Assembly: GCA_964653145.1 (NCBI GenBank)
Contig: CAZZCG010000003.1
Coordinates: forward strand, 1 to 64,000
Direction: 5' to 3'
DNA: 64,000 bases
Source: Pseudocalidococcus sp964653145
GTDB lineage: Bacteria; Cyanobacteriota; Cyanobacteriia; Thermosynechococcales; Thermosynechococcaceae
The notes under the pieces: model-generated
The model's database searches: none
Seen by the model: the letters and a program-made list of their open reading frames with translations, nothing else
Told to the model about the DNA's origin: nothing
Translations under genes and position numbers: made by a program
Shown: piece by piece, positions 1 through 8,886 of the stretch
Position numbering within the stretch: position 1 is the first letter of the stretch
Layout of the letters: each line of letters starts with the position of its first letter

Positions 1-10
1 ATACTAAAAA

Positions 11-82
11 AGCGGACGATGGGACTCGAACCCACGACGTTTAGCTTGGGAAGCTAACATTCTACCACTGAATTACGTCCGC
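11..82 (-). tRNA. tRNA-Gly (anticodon CCC)
   Basis: Read on the minus strand this 72-nt segment folds as a tRNA. The 7-bp acceptor stem is GCGGACG/CGTCCGC. A five-pair anticodon stem (TTAGC/GCTAA) holds the loop TTCCCAA, which places CCC at positions 34-36. The T arm carries the usual GGTTCGAGTCCC. The CCA end is not encoded. The anticodon reads GGG glycine codons, and the 5' sequence is typical of bacterial tRNA-Gly. Confidence 0.95.
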
Positions 83-147
83 ACCGAAAAATAATCTTTT
101 TCATTCGGAACTCTAGAATATCACAGGCTCAGTGGGAGTTGGGTACT

Positions 148-798
148 TTAGGCCTGGATTACACCCTTGGAACTGGGAATAGTCTGTAACCGCCTTCCAT
201 CTGGAGCCACCGCCATCCGCAAGGCCCGAGCAAAAGCTTTGAAGGTTGCTTCAATAATATGGTGGGAGTTAATGCCATCAAGTTGGCGAATATGAAGTGT
301 TAACCGGGCCTGGGTGACGACCGCAACAAAAAACTCGCGAACCAATTGGGTATCGTAGGTGCCAACCCGTTGCGTCGGAATTTCTAACCCGTAGCTCAAA
401 TGGGGGCGTCCGGAAAAATCCAGAACAACTTGAACTAGAGCTTCATCTAAGGGGGCAACAAAGTGGCCGAAGCGATTAATTCCCCGTCGATCTCCCAGGG
501 CCCGATCCATCGCCATCCCCAAGGTAAGCCCGACATCTTCATTGGTGTGGTGGTCATCAATATGTAAATCCCCTGTCGCTTGGACTTCCACATCCACCAG
601 GCCATGGGAAGCAATCTGATCCAGCATATGATCTAAAAAGGGAATCCCAGTGTGGTTATCGGCGCGACCCGTTCCATCTAGGTTGAGAGCAACTATCACA
701 TCCGTTTCCCCAGTTTTACGTTCCACCCGGGCCTGGCGTGGTGGTGACATAACCAATTGGTCAAGGTTGGATTCAACAAGCGGGGATTGCAGAGGCAT
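148..798 (-). CDS. hisB: Imidazoleglycerol-phosphate dehydratase
   Basis: HisB dehydrates imidazole glycerol phosphate to imidazole acetol phosphate in histidine synthesis, in the cytoplasm. The protein (216 aa) has the signatures IPFLDHMLDQIASHG, the metal-binding DDHHTNEDVG and the C-terminal HHIIEATFKAFARAL, and shows no fusion to a histidinol phosphatase. The first 16 residues are poorly conserved; an internal ATG at 750 (MSPPRQ...) would give a 200-aa protein equally typical of the family. Neither start has a clear Shine-Dalgarno sequence. It is transcribed divergently from tpiA and stands apart from other his genes, which is usual in cyanobacteria. Confidence 0.96.
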   Translation of the reverse strand: MPLQSPLVESNLDQLVMSPPRQARVERKTGETDVIVALNLDGTGRADNHTGIPFLDHMLDQIASHGLVDVEVQATGDLHIDDHHTNEDVGLTLGMAMDRALGDRRGINRFGHFVAPLDEALVQVVLDFSGRPHLSYGLEIPTQRVGTYDTQLVREFFVAVVTQARLTLHIRQLDGINSHHIIEATFKAFARALRMAVAPDGRRLQTIPSSKGVIQA

Positions 799-953
799 AG
801 GGACGAATCTTAAAAAAATGTTAGGGAAAGGAAGCCGTGGCAGCGTAAACTAATTCTACACAAATCCCGAAATCTCCTTGGAAAATTATGCCGTTAGGGA
901 TGAGCTAGGGATTCTTAACTTGTTGACGTTATTGTGCAGGGAACGAAGCAGCA

Positions 954-1685
954 GTGCCTAAGACGATCATTGCCGGTAATTGGAAAATGTATAAAACCCA
1001 GGCCGAGGCGGTCGAGTTTTTACACGCATTTTTACCTTCCTTAGATGTCACCCCTGAAAGCCGGCAAGTGGTTCTCTGTGTTCCGTTTACGGATTTACTC
1101 ACCCTCTCAAAAAATCTCCATGGCAGTCGGGTGCAACTGGGGGCGCAGAATGTCCACTGGTACGATCAAGGGGCATTCACTGGTGAAATTTCGGCTCTGA
1201 TGCTGACGGAAATTGGCGTGCGGTATGTGGTGATTGGCCACAGTGAACGGCGGCAATATTTTGGTGAAACCGATGAAACCGTTAACCAACGCCTACTAGC
1301 AGCCCAGGCCCACGGCTTAACTCCGATTCTCTGTGTTGGTGAAACAAAAGCACAACGGGATACGGGCGAAACCGAAAGCCATATTTTTAAGCAACTGGAC
1401 ATTGGCCTGCAAGGAATTGATCAAGAAAACCTGGTAATTGCCTACGAACCGATCTGGGCCATTGGCACTGGTGACACCTGCGAAGAAGGCGAAGCAAATC
1501 GGGTAATCGGCCTAATCCGCAGTCGGTTAAGCAATTCTGAAGTCACGATTCAGTACGGTGGCTCTGTGAATCCACAAAACATTGACCGAATCATGGCCCA
1601 ACCCGAAATCAATGGCGCACTTGTGGGGGGAGCAAGTCTCCAGGCCAGCAGCTTTGCTCGGATCGTCAATTTCCAGGCCCCCTAA
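954..1685 (+). CDS. tpiA: Triosephosphate isomerase
   Basis: Interconverts dihydroxyacetone phosphate and glyceraldehyde 3-phosphate in glycolysis and the Calvin cycle. The 243-aa protein is full length for this TIM barrel. It begins with the substrate-binding GNWKMYKT, has the electrophilic His in VIGHSERR, the catalytic Glu in AYEPIWAIGTG, and the phosphate-binding YGGSVN near the C-terminus. The start is a GTG; no ATG lies upstream in frame close enough to be plausible, and the conserved N-terminus begins right at it. A pgk gene is also in this window but about 22 kb away. Confidence 0.97.
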   Translation: MPKTIIAGNWKMYKTQAEAVEFLHAFLPSLDVTPESRQVVLCVPFTDLLTLSKNLHGSRVQLGAQNVHWYDQGAFTGEISALMLTEIGVRYVVIGHSERRQYFGETDETVNQRLLAAQAHGLTPILCVGETKAQRDTGETESHIFKQLDIGLQGIDQENLVIAYEPIWAIGTGDTCEEGEANRVIGLIRSRLSNSEVTIQYGGSVNPQNIDRIMAQPEINGALVGGASLQASSFARIVNFQAP

Positions 1686-1742
1686 GGGTGGAACAGGTTA
1701 TAATTCAAGCGTTTGCTGAGCGTATCTCCATCTAGGACATCC

Positions 1743-2045
1743 ATGAGTCAATCCCCCCTCCACGCATTTTTTCTCGGTCGAGCCGCTGCTGAAGTGTTAC
1801 GGGAAAATGCGACCCACTGTTTTACGGATCTTCTCAGTGAACTGGGTAAGTTTGATGCTGAGCAACGGGAAAAACTCCGGCAATTTACTGGACAGGTGAT
1901 GGAACGGGCCGAAGTGGCCGCCACTCAAGTTGCAACTAGCACCGCCAACGCTGCCCCAACCCAAGACCTCCAGGCCACGATCGATGAACTCCGAGCTGAA
2001 ATTGCCCGATTGCGGTCTGCCCTTTTGAATTACCGCCAAGCTTAA
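1743..2045 (+). CDS. Small conserved cyanobacterial protein (DUF6825-like)
   Basis: A 100-aa protein resembling a small family restricted to cyanobacteria and plastids, which I recall as DUF6825; the function is unknown to me. It has an N-terminal block (PLHAFFLGRAAAEVLRE), the conserved ELGKFDAEQREKLRQF segment, and a C-terminal predicted coiled coil (QATIDELRAEIARLRSALL). The ATG at 1743 is chosen over a TTG at 1713 because the family begins at MSQSP-like sequence. A TATAAT-like hexamer lies at about 1700. The stop codon is one base from the start of the ABC1-kinase gene, so the two are probably cotranscribed and coupled. Confidence 0.7.
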   Translation: MSQSPLHAFFLGRAAAEVLRENATHCFTDLLSELGKFDAEQREKLRQFTGQVMERAEVAATQVATSTANAAPTQDLQATIDELRAEIARLRSALLNYRQA

Positions 2046-2046
2046 T

Positions 2047-3819
2047 GTGACAGCCGCCGAAGTTCGTTACAATTCGCAACAGGAGTTAGTGCTAGCAGAA
2101 GGACGATCCGTGTCTGTACCGCCAGAAACCACAGTGGGCTTAATGCCATCCCAAAAAGCCTATCGCTGGAATCGGCAAAAATACTCTCGGAAGCGGCGAT
2201 TTGTTGATATTTGGTCTTTTGTTTGGCAATTTTTGTTTCGACGGTGGCGATTGGGTCAGGCCTGGACCTATCCGGGGGGCATCACCGATGAAAAACGGGC
2301 GAATCGCAGACGGAAACAAGCCATCTGGGTTCGAGATACCTTCCTAGACCTGGGGCCAACGTTTATTAAATTGGGCCAATTGTTCTCCACGCGGGCGGAT
2401 TTGTTTCCGGCGGAATACGTTGAAGAACTCTCCAAACTCCAAGATCGCGTCCCCGCCTTTAGTTACGAGCAAGTCAGCCAGATCATCAAAGAAGATTTTG
2501 GTCGGACAATTCCCGAACTTTTTCGCAGTTTTGACCCGATCCCCCTCGCCGCCGCCAGTCTCGGGCAAGTCCACAAAGCCCAACTCCAGTCCGGGGAAGA
2601 AGTGGTCGTAAAAGTCCAGCGGCCAGGGTTGCGCCAACTGTTTGCCATTGACCTGGATATCCTTAAAGGCATTGCCCGCTATTTTCAAAACCATCCCAAA
2701 TGGGGTCGGGGGCGCGATTGGATGGGGATTTACGAAGAATGTTGCCGCATCCTTTATGAAGAAATTGACTATCTCAATGAAGGCCGCAATGCCGACACCT
2801 TCCGCCGCAACTTCCGCGCCATGGATTGGGTGATGGTGCCGCGGGTCTATTGGCGTTATGCCTCGCCCCGAGTTTTAACTCTCGAATATATGCCAGGGAT
2901 TAAAATCAGTCACTATGAAGCCCTGGAGGCCGCCGGACTAGACCGAAAAGTATTAGCCCAACTGGGGGCCCGCGCCTATCTGCACCAAATTTTGGACAAT
3001 GGCTTTTTCCACGCTGATCCCCACCCCGGAAATATTGCCGTCAGCACCGATGGTCAGTTAATTTTCTACGACTTTGGGATGATGGGCAGCATCCAAACCG
3101 TCACCCGGGATAAGCTCCTCAATACCTTTATGGGGATTGCCCAGCGCAACGGGGAACAGGTGATGCAGTCCTTAGTTGATCTGGGTGCCTTAGTTCCCAC
3201 GGATGACATGGGCCCTGTCCGTCGCTCAATCCAATACATGCTGGATAACTTCATGGATCAGCCCTTTGAAGTCCAGTCCGTGGCCCAGATCAGTGATGAC
3301 CTTTACGAAATTGCCTACGACCAACCGTTTCGGTTTCCGGCCACCTTTACCTTTGTCATGCGGGCCTTTTCTACGTTAGAAGGGGTCGGTAAGGGTTTAG
3401 ATCCGGACTTTAACTTTATGCAGGTTGCCCAACCCTTTGCCACCCAGCTTATGACTAATACTAATTTTTCCGACAACGATGGTTTACTTTCGGAGTTGAG
3501 TCGCCAGGCTGCCCAAATGAGTAATACCGCCCTCGGATTGCCCCGCCGCCTTGAAGATACCTTAGACAAACTGGACAATGGTGATATTCGCATCCGGGTG
3601 CGTTCCACCGAGAGTGATCGGATTTTGCGCCGAATTAGCAACACCAACCTCGGCTTGAACTATACGGTGTTGATTGGCAGTTTTACCCTGGCCGCCACAA
3701 TCTTGGTTGTCAATCAATTTATTTGGTTAGCCGTCTTAGCTGCTGTCATCGCCGCTTGGGTCGGGATTGTGTATATTCGCTTGTTATTACGCATTGATAA
3801 ATATGATCGGATGTTTTAA
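2047..3819 (+). CDS. ABC1/UbiB/AarF-family atypical kinase
   Basis: A 590-aa member of the ABC1 kinase family, which in cyanobacteria and plastids is linked to prenylquinone metabolism and plastoglobule-type lipid control. The family hallmarks are visible in order: the KxGQ motif in FIKLGQLFSTRADLFP (about residue 105), the Ala-rich loop AAASLGQVHKA replacing the Gly-rich loop, the ATP-site Lys in VVVKVQRPG, EIDYLNEGRNADTF, HADPHPGN and the metal-binding FYDFGMMG. Two hydrophobic segments near the C-terminus (after about residue 540) suggest membrane association. The start is GTG, one base after the stop of the preceding small gene. Which lipid or quinone pathway it serves cannot be read from sequence. 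Confidence 0.92.
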   Translation: MTAAEVRYNSQQELVLAEGRSVSVPPETTVGLMPSQKAYRWNRQKYSRKRRFVDIWSFVWQFLFRRWRLGQAWTYPGGITDEKRANRRRKQAIWVRDTFLDLGPTFIKLGQLFSTRADLFPAEYVEELSKLQDRVPAFSYEQVSQIIKEDFGRTIPELFRSFDPIPLAAASLGQVHKAQLQSGEEVVVKVQRPGLRQLFAIDLDILKGIARYFQNHPKWGRGRDWMGIYEECCRILYEEIDYLNEGRNADTFRRNFRAMDWVMVPRVYWRYASPRVLTLEYMPGIKISHYEALEAAGLDRKVLAQLGARAYLHQILDNGFFHADPHPGNIAVSTDGQLIFYDFGMMGSIQTVTRDKLLNTFMGIAQRNGEQVMQSLVDLGALVPTDDMGPVRRSIQYMLDNFMDQPFEVQSVAQISDDLYEIAYDQPFRFPATFTFVMRAFSTLEGVGKGLDPDFNFMQVAQPFATQLMTNTNFSDNDGLLSELSRQAAQMSNTALGLPRRLEDTLDKLDNGDIRIRVRSTESDRILRRISNTNLGLNYTVLIGSFTLAATILVVNQFIWLAVLAAVIAAWVGIVYIRLLLRIDKYDRMF

Positions 3820-3873
3820 CCCAGGGCCTGGCCCACAGTTTATGGTTATTAAGTAAGCGAGAATGTTTAGTCC

Positions 3874-4596
3874 ATGAAATTTGTCGGTCACACAGATACG
3901 GGGCTTCAGCGGAAAAATAACCAAGACTCCTACTGGATTGATCAGCCCCGGGGACGTTTCTTTATTGTGGCTGATGGTATGGGGGGCTATACCGGCGGAG
4001 AAGTGGCCAGTCGCCTAGCGGTTGAAGCCATCAGTGAACAATTAGACCTCAGCCTTGACGATGGAGAGCATTCTTGGGATCCTGTGCAATCCCTCCAGAC
4101 CGCATTTTACAAAGCTAACCAGGCCATCCTCAATGAACAACTCCACCATGCTGAGCAGTGCGACATGGGGACAACGGCGGTGGTGGTGCTACTGGATGGA
4201 GACCGGGCCTGGTGCGCCCACGTGGGAGACTCCCGGATTTACCATTGGCGGGATCACAAACTCACTCAAATCACCCAAGACCATACCTGGATTGCCCAGG
4301 CCGTCCGTTTAGGAACCCTTTCCCTGGAACAAGCTCGACACCATCCCTGGCGACATGTTTTATCCCAATGCCTGGGCCGGGAAGACCTAACCACCATTGA
4401 CATAGAACCCATTCAAATCCAGGCCGGGGATCGTTTTTTGCTCTGCACCGATGGCTTAACGGAAGAAGTCACAGAGGATCTAATTGCCATTTACTTAACG
4501 GAACCGGATGAACATACCGCTGCGGCCAGCCTCGTTGAAGCGGCAAAAGATCAGGGGGGGCGGGATAACATTACGGTTGTGGTGGTGACATTTTAG
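3874..4596 (+). CDS. PP2C-family protein serine/threonine phosphatase
   Basis: A single-domain, soluble 240-aa metal-dependent phosphatase. Metal-ligand motifs are intact: TGLQRKNNQDS near the start, VADGMGGYTGGE, LCTDGLTEEV and the C-terminal GGRDNITVVVV. It has the length of PphA-type cyanobacterial enzymes, one of which dephosphorylates the nitrogen signalling protein PII, but other PP2C paralogues of the same size exist and I cannot assign it to PphA. It follows the ABC1-kinase gene by 54 bp in the same direction. Confidence 0.93.
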   Translation: MKFVGHTDTGLQRKNNQDSYWIDQPRGRFFIVADGMGGYTGGEVASRLAVEAISEQLDLSLDDGEHSWDPVQSLQTAFYKANQAILNEQLHHAEQCDMGTTAVVVLLDGDRAWCAHVGDSRIYHWRDHKLTQITQDHTWIAQAVRLGTLSLEQARHHPWRHVLSQCLGREDLTTIDIEPIQIQAGDRFLLCTDGLTEEVTEDLIAIYLTEPDEHTAAASLVEAAKDQGGRDNITVVVVTF

Positions 4597-4799
4597 GGAG
4601 ATTCAGTCTGACTTGGCTCCCCCATCAGGATTGCTTATTTTAACTTAAGAAACTCCTATCAATCCTCCGAACACCCCATGCTCCTGAAGTTTTCCTTGTA
4701 AATCCCCCAATCTAACCGGAGTTTTACCGAGTTTTTCAGCTAAATGTTCATCCTGGACATATTCTCCAATTCGAGAGTGTTATCCATTAAGTGGCAACG

Positions 4800-4828
4800 T
4801 TGTCAATATATTTGTTACACTTTGTAAT
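4800..4828 (+). promoter_or_regulatory. Predicted sigma70-type promoter of nblA with dyad elements
   Basis: TTGTCA (4800-4805) and TGTAAT (4823-4828) are separated by exactly 17 bp, about 30 bp ahead of the nblA start. Two dyads overlap it: the 8-bp palindrome CAACGTTG at 4795-4802 over the -35 box, and TTAC-N5-GTAA at 4815-4827 over the -10 box. These are plausible operator positions. nblA genes are known to respond to nutrient stress through NtcA, NblR and RpaB, but none of those consensus sites is matched cleanly here. Confidence 0.5.
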
Positions 4829-4860
4829 ATGTTGGCAATACGTCCTCAGAGGAGAAAACT

Positions 4861-5046
4861 ATGGACTCAATGCTACCCGAACTCAGTGTCGAACTTACCT
4901 TTGAACAGCAGTTTCAAATGCGGCTGATGGAGGAACAGGTCGGCGAAATGACTCAACAACAGGCCAAGGAATTACTCCTGCAGGCTTCTCGGTTGTTGAT
5001 GATGAAAGATAACGTCATTCGTTCTTTAATTAAGCGGGCGGCGTAA
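4861..5046 (+). CDS. nblA: Phycobilisome degradation protein NblA
   Basis: NblA is a small adaptor that binds phycobiliproteins and recruits Clp protease to dismantle phycobilisomes under nitrogen or sulfur starvation. The 61-aa product has the family pattern: LSVELTFEQQFQMR, then EQVGEMTQQQAKELLLQ, and the LLMMKDNVIRSLIK C-terminus, with the size expected of NblA (about 55-65 aa). A strong Shine-Dalgarno (GAGGAG, 4849-4854) is correctly spaced from the ATG at 4861; an in-frame ATG at 4870 would match the shorter family start. It stands alone, with about 260 bp upstream and 290 bp downstream empty of genes. A clpS gene, for an adaptor of the same protease system, is elsewhere in this window. 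Confidence 0.88.
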   Translation: MDSMLPELSVELTFEQQFQMRLMEEQVGEMTQQQAKELLLQASRLLMMKDNVIRSLIKRAA

Positions 5047-5337
5047 CTACCTGGACAGTCTGGGCAACCTCGACTCTCAAGCTGGATTCTCTAAGGGGAA
5101 ACTAGCAGGGGAAATGGGGCCAGCTACGTCCAACTTGGCCACTAAAACTAAGCCGAAAGATATACTTGCCAAGAATTTTTCAGGAATTACCATCAAACTT
5201 AAACAATTCAGAACTGGCATTGCGAACACTCCTAAATATTTCCTATGCTTCCCAGTCCTCAGCATTTTATGAACATTCATCAGCCCCTATAATCTGATTA
5301 ACTCTACTTCCGCCCTGCCTCCGCTGCCCCCATATCC

Positions 5338-5616
5338 GTGACCCTAATTCTGGTTTTTGTTGCTGGCCTGGTTGTACTTTTAGTCCTCGCCATCCTCGCT
5401 CTTGTTCTGAGTCAAAACACAACTCGCTTAAACCGCACTGATAGGGCCTGGGACTCAACCGCTACTCCTGAACTTTCACCATTAGAAAAAGAGCGACTGT
5501 TAGGGCTAATCCGCCAAGGTCAACACATTCAAGCCATCAAGGAATACAAGCTGCTGACGGGGTGCTCCCTCAAGGTTGCTAAGGACAGAGTTGCCCAGTT
5601 GGGGTTCGAAGCCTGA
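5338..5616 (+). CDS. Membrane-anchored protein with a ribosomal bL12 C-terminal-like domain
   Basis: A 92-aa protein from a GTG start. Residues 2-24 form one transmembrane helix, followed by a short polar linker. The C-terminal segment (LIRQGQHIQAIKEYKLLTGCSLKVAKDRVAQL, given here as the two parts around residues 59-90) matches the fold and spacing of the bL12 C-terminal domain, which on the ribosome recruits translation GTPases. It lacks the bL12 N-terminal dimerisation domain, so it is not the ribosomal stalk protein. Such TM-bL12 proteins occur in cyanobacteria; the function is unknown. Confidence 0.7.
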   Translation: MTLILVFVAGLVVLLVLAILALVLSQNTTRLNRTDRAWDSTATPELSPLEKERLLGLIRQGQHIQAIKEYKLLTGCSLKVAKDRVAQLGFEA

Positions 5617-5849
5617 GGATTCTGGGGACTACTCATCCCGTTGTTATCATTGCAGCCCAAATTGAGCCCCTGAAAAGTCTCCCTGCTGGGGATTTGCTGC
5701 CCTATGCCACTGCCACCTTGGCTAAGCGTCCCTGGGTTTGGGATTGTTTCTAGGCGGTATTCTGTCTGATGATAGCCCTATGGTGTGGTTGATTACAGCC
5801 TCGCAATTACCTGTTCAACCCAGACTCACTGTTACCCTTGGGATGCCCA

Positions 5850-7307
5850 ATGCCTTTATCGCTTTACAACTCCCTGACCCGCCAAATCAGTCCACTGAAC
5901 TCGGACATTGCCACCCCTCTAAAGATCTATGCCTGTGGTGTCACGGTTTACGATTTTTGCCATCTGGGCCATGCTCGCTCCTACGTGGCCTGGGATATTT
6001 TGCGGCGGTATTTGCAGTGGCAAGGCTATTCAGTGCAGTATGTGCAAAACTTTACCGATATTGACGACAAGATTATTAATCGGGCCAAGCAGGAAAATAC
6101 GACGGTTGAGGTGATTGTCAATCACTACATTGAGGCCTACCACACTGACATGGCAAGGCTAAATATCCTTCCTGCCGATACCTACCCCCAGGCCACGCAG
6201 GTGATCCCAGAAATTATTCAGCTTATTTCAACGCTCATTGATCAGGGGTATGCCTATCCCGTCCAGGGTGATGTGTATTACGCCGTTGAGAAATTTCCCA
6301 GTTATGGCAAGCTATCGGGGCGGCACTTGGAACAAATGAGCGCAGGGGCCAGTGGCCGGGTTGAAGAAGGTGAGGTTAAAAAACGCCATCCCTTGGATTT
6401 TGCGTTGTGGAAAGCTGCCAAACCTGAGGAAATGTCTGTCTATCACCCGTGGGATTCCCCTTGGGGAACTGGGCGACCTGGGTGGCATATTGAATGTTCG
6501 GCCATGGTTAAGCAGGTTTTGGGGGCAACCATTGATATTCATGCCGGGGGTATGGACTTAATTTTTCCTCACCATGAGAATGAAATTGCCCAATCCGAAG
6601 CCGCAACCCAGGCCCCGCTGGCAAAATTTTGGCTCCACAACGGGTTTGTCACCATCAACGCCGAGAAAATGTCCAAGTCCCTGGGGAATTTCACAACAAT
6701 CCGAGCTTTATTGGATTCAGGCGTTGATCCGATGGCAGTGCGACTCTTAATGCTCCAGGCCCAGTATCGAAAACCCCTAGACTTTACACCTCTGGCCGTT
6801 GAAGCCGCAAGTCAGGGCTGGCAGACTTTAAGGACGGGCTTACTCTTTGGGCAGATGCATCCGGAACTGATCCATCACCTTGGCAAAACCGCTTCAGATA
6901 GTCAGATCAAAGAAATGTTCCAGGCCAGCATGGATGATGATCTCAACACACCCGGAACCCTAGCCATCTTGTTTGAGTTGGCAAAGTCTCTCCAACGGCA
7001 ACATCACCAAATTCAACACACAGGCAATCCGGATCAACCCCTAGACCATTTAGCTCAACAATGGAAAACCCTCGTGGAATTGGCAACTGTTCTTGGCCTG
7101 GAAGCTAAATCGGAATCTAGAACCCTAGAGTCAACAGCCGAAACTCAAATCTCAGACGCTGAAATTACTGATTTCATTCATCAGCGCCAAGTTGCCCGAC
7201 AGGCCAAGAATTTTGCTGAATCGGACCGAATTCGAGATCACCTAGCTGGCCTGGGAATTAAGCTGATTGATCAAAAAGGGGGAGAAACCCGGTGGATTAG
7301 AGAATAG
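5850..7307 (+). CDS. cysS: Cysteinyl-tRNA synthetase
   Basis: Charges tRNA-Cys with cysteine. The 485-aa class I synthetase shows the zinc-ligand Cys in YACGVTVYD, the HIGH-type signature CHLGHARSY, further zinc ligands in HIECSAM and FPHHENE, and KMSKSLGN for KMSKS. The C-terminal helical region ends with the DALR-like segment. The ATG at 5850 is preferred to the TTG at 5838, because the family starts with short sequence before LYNSLTRQ. No neighbour is obviously cotranscribed. Confidence 0.97.
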   Translation: MPLSLYNSLTRQISPLNSDIATPLKIYACGVTVYDFCHLGHARSYVAWDILRRYLQWQGYSVQYVQNFTDIDDKIINRAKQENTTVEVIVNHYIEAYHTDMARLNILPADTYPQATQVIPEIIQLISTLIDQGYAYPVQGDVYYAVEKFPSYGKLSGRHLEQMSAGASGRVEEGEVKKRHPLDFALWKAAKPEEMSVYHPWDSPWGTGRPGWHIECSAMVKQVLGATIDIHAGGMDLIFPHHENEIAQSEAATQAPLAKFWLHNGFVTINAEKMSKSLGNFTTIRALLDSGVDPMAVRLLMLQAQYRKPLDFTPLAVEAASQGWQTLRTGLLFGQMHPELIHHLGKTASDSQIKEMFQASMDDDLNTPGTLAILFELAKSLQRQHHQIQHTGNPDQPLDHLAQQWKTLVELATVLGLEAKSESRTLESTAETQISDAEITDFIHQRQVARQAKNFAESDRIRDHLAGLGIKLIDQKGGETRWIRE

Positions 7308-7351
7308 CTAAATGATCGAGTTAGCAAAACTAAAATCAAAAGGCTAAAAAC

Positions 7352-8086
7352 TTAGCGAGATTCCCTTAAGCCGCTCCAACCAATGGTAATAAAGCCAATT
7401 GCTAGCAAAAATGCCCGCAAACCATACCGCACCCGATTGATCAAGGCCTCTGACTTGAGCTGATCTGTGGCTTCCTGCTGCCGCGTCCGGATCTGTTCGC
7501 GCACCTGACCATACTGCTTTTCAATGGCCTGGGGGTCTTGTTGAAGTTGTTGGAGCAAGGCCCGTTGTTCCGCTGGAAGTTGGCTATTTTCCAATAACTG
7601 GGGAATCTGACCACTACTCGCGAGGGCTTTTAACTGTTGCTCTTCCCGATCCACATTAATTTCGTTTTGAGCAGCCTGTTGTTGGAGTTGAGTCAGGGCC
7701 TGGTCAGTGAGTTGTCCTGTTGTCGCAACAATCATCGGAATTGAGAGTAAAAACAACAACCCCAGCAAGCTCGAAATCACAAATACCCAAAACCGCCATT
7801 CTTTCCAGGCCGGTGAACCCAAATCAGGCTCAGGAGGATTGCCCGAAACACCTTGTATCCAGAAACCAACGTAGATTAAAACAAAGGCAATTAGCGGTGT
7901 CACCCCCCGATCAACAAATTGAGTCAGGAGGTTAAGTTGCCATTGCACATTTTGAAATTGAGGAGAAATCAGTAAGGCAATCCAATCCCCAAAAAAGCTG
8001 AGGATCAACAAAATACCAACCAGCTTTAGAAATTGAGCCGCCAAAGGAATGGGTCGCTTGGCTGTGGGAGTCTTAGGCTCACTCAT
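7352..8086 (-). CDS. HpsJ-like membrane protein
   Basis: A 244-aa protein resembling cyanobacterial HpsJ-family proteins, named for a hormogonium polysaccharide locus in filamentous species; its job in unicellular species is not established. Hydrophobic segments lie near residues 20-40, 62-80, 105-130 and 222-240. Between the third and fourth is a long, Gln-rich, probably coiled-coil stretch (LTDQALTQLQQQAAQNEI and onward). The ATG at 8086 is chosen over a TTG at 8104. It is convergent with cysS and lies upstream of nothing obviously related; a DUF4079 membrane protein gene is 91 bp behind it on the same strand. Confidence 0.6.
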   Translation of the reverse strand: MSEPKTPTAKRPIPLAAQFLKLVGILLILSFFGDWIALLISPQFQNVQWQLNLLTQFVDRGVTPLIAFVLIYVGFWIQGVSGNPPEPDLGSPAWKEWRFWVFVISSLLGLLFLLSIPMIVATTGQLTDQALTQLQQQAAQNEINVDREEQQLKALASSGQIPQLLENSQLPAEQRALLQQLQQDPQAIEKQYGQVREQIRTRQQEATDQLKSEALINRVRYGLRAFLLAIGFITIGWSGLRESR

Positions 8087-8177
8087 GTATTGCAATCGCC
8101 TCAATCAATGCTGGATCAACCTTACCGGATTTAGGGGGAGAAATTCCGCGAACAAATCGGCTCAAGCAAGAAAACAA

Positions 8178-8642
8178 TTACGCCGCAGACAATAACTTCT
8201 GGACAATTTGCATCCCGGTCACAGCCTGCCAACCGAACAAGCCCACCAAGGCCACGTTCAGCAAAATGTGGGAATAGCGAGCAACTTCATTTCCCTTTTG
8301 TAGAAACGGGGTCAGACTGGCAGAAACAGCAATAATTGCCGTCATTGTCAAGCCAACAATTAAATGAGGGCCGAAAAATAGTTTGCCATTATTGATATAG
8401 GTCACTGCCATTCCCCCAATTGTGCCCAGTACCATAAAGGCTAAGAGAACTGAACTAATTTGATGATGGCGAGCATTGAACTTACGCTGTATGAGTTCTT
8501 TTTTGGCATCTCCACTGGCTGCGCGAGTGCGGCGAATTTGAATACCCAAATACATGGCATAGAGCGTCAACCCAAGCAAAACCCACATCATTAAGGGGTG
8601 GGCAAAGGACACAATGGCCTGGAGAACTGGATTAGAGGTCAT
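8178..8642 (-). CDS. DUF4079 family membrane protein
   Basis: A 154-aa protein with four predicted transmembrane helices and paired His residues (AHPLMMW, NARHHQISS, FFGPHLIVG, RYSHILLN) in an arrangement reminiscent of b-type-haem membrane proteins. It matches my recollection of the cyanobacterial DUF4079 family, about 150 aa long. Haem binding is an inference from His placement only. The ATG at 8642 is favoured over the TTG at 8651. It is probably in one transcription unit with the HpsJ-like gene downstream. Confidence 0.65.
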   Translation of the reverse strand: MTSNPVLQAIVSFAHPLMMWVLLGLTLYAMYLGIQIRRTRAASGDAKKELIQRKFNARHHQISSVLLAFMVLGTIGGMAVTYINNGKLFFGPHLIVGLTMTAIIAVSASLTPFLQKGNEVARYSHILLNVALVGLFGWQAVTGMQIVQKLLSAA

Positions 8643-8886
8643 GATCGGCAATCTCTTGAGGAAAATAACTTGGATTAAGAAACGTTAAGTTTCCCTATCA
8701 GATTACAGGATACAACCTGCAATTTGGTTAGTTCAATTGCCAAAAAAATAGCCCAGTTGAATAAGTAGCTTATTAATAACGGCAACAATGGCCTCTGAAA
8801 CACAGGTTGCCAATGCCCCAAAAATTAACTTGCTAAAAACTGGACTTGATTGATGGTTTAAATTGTTTCAATAGTTTCTGGGGGAT

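Noticed and set aside
5617..5850. Two short open frames between the bL12-like gene and cysS that together read like one interrupted protein (IEPLKSLPAGDLLPYATATL, then GILSDDSPMVWLITASQLPV).
   Set aside because: Neither has a credible start or Shine-Dalgarno, joining them needs a frameshift near 5735, and I recognise no family. It could be a gene remnant, but the evidence is too thin to list.
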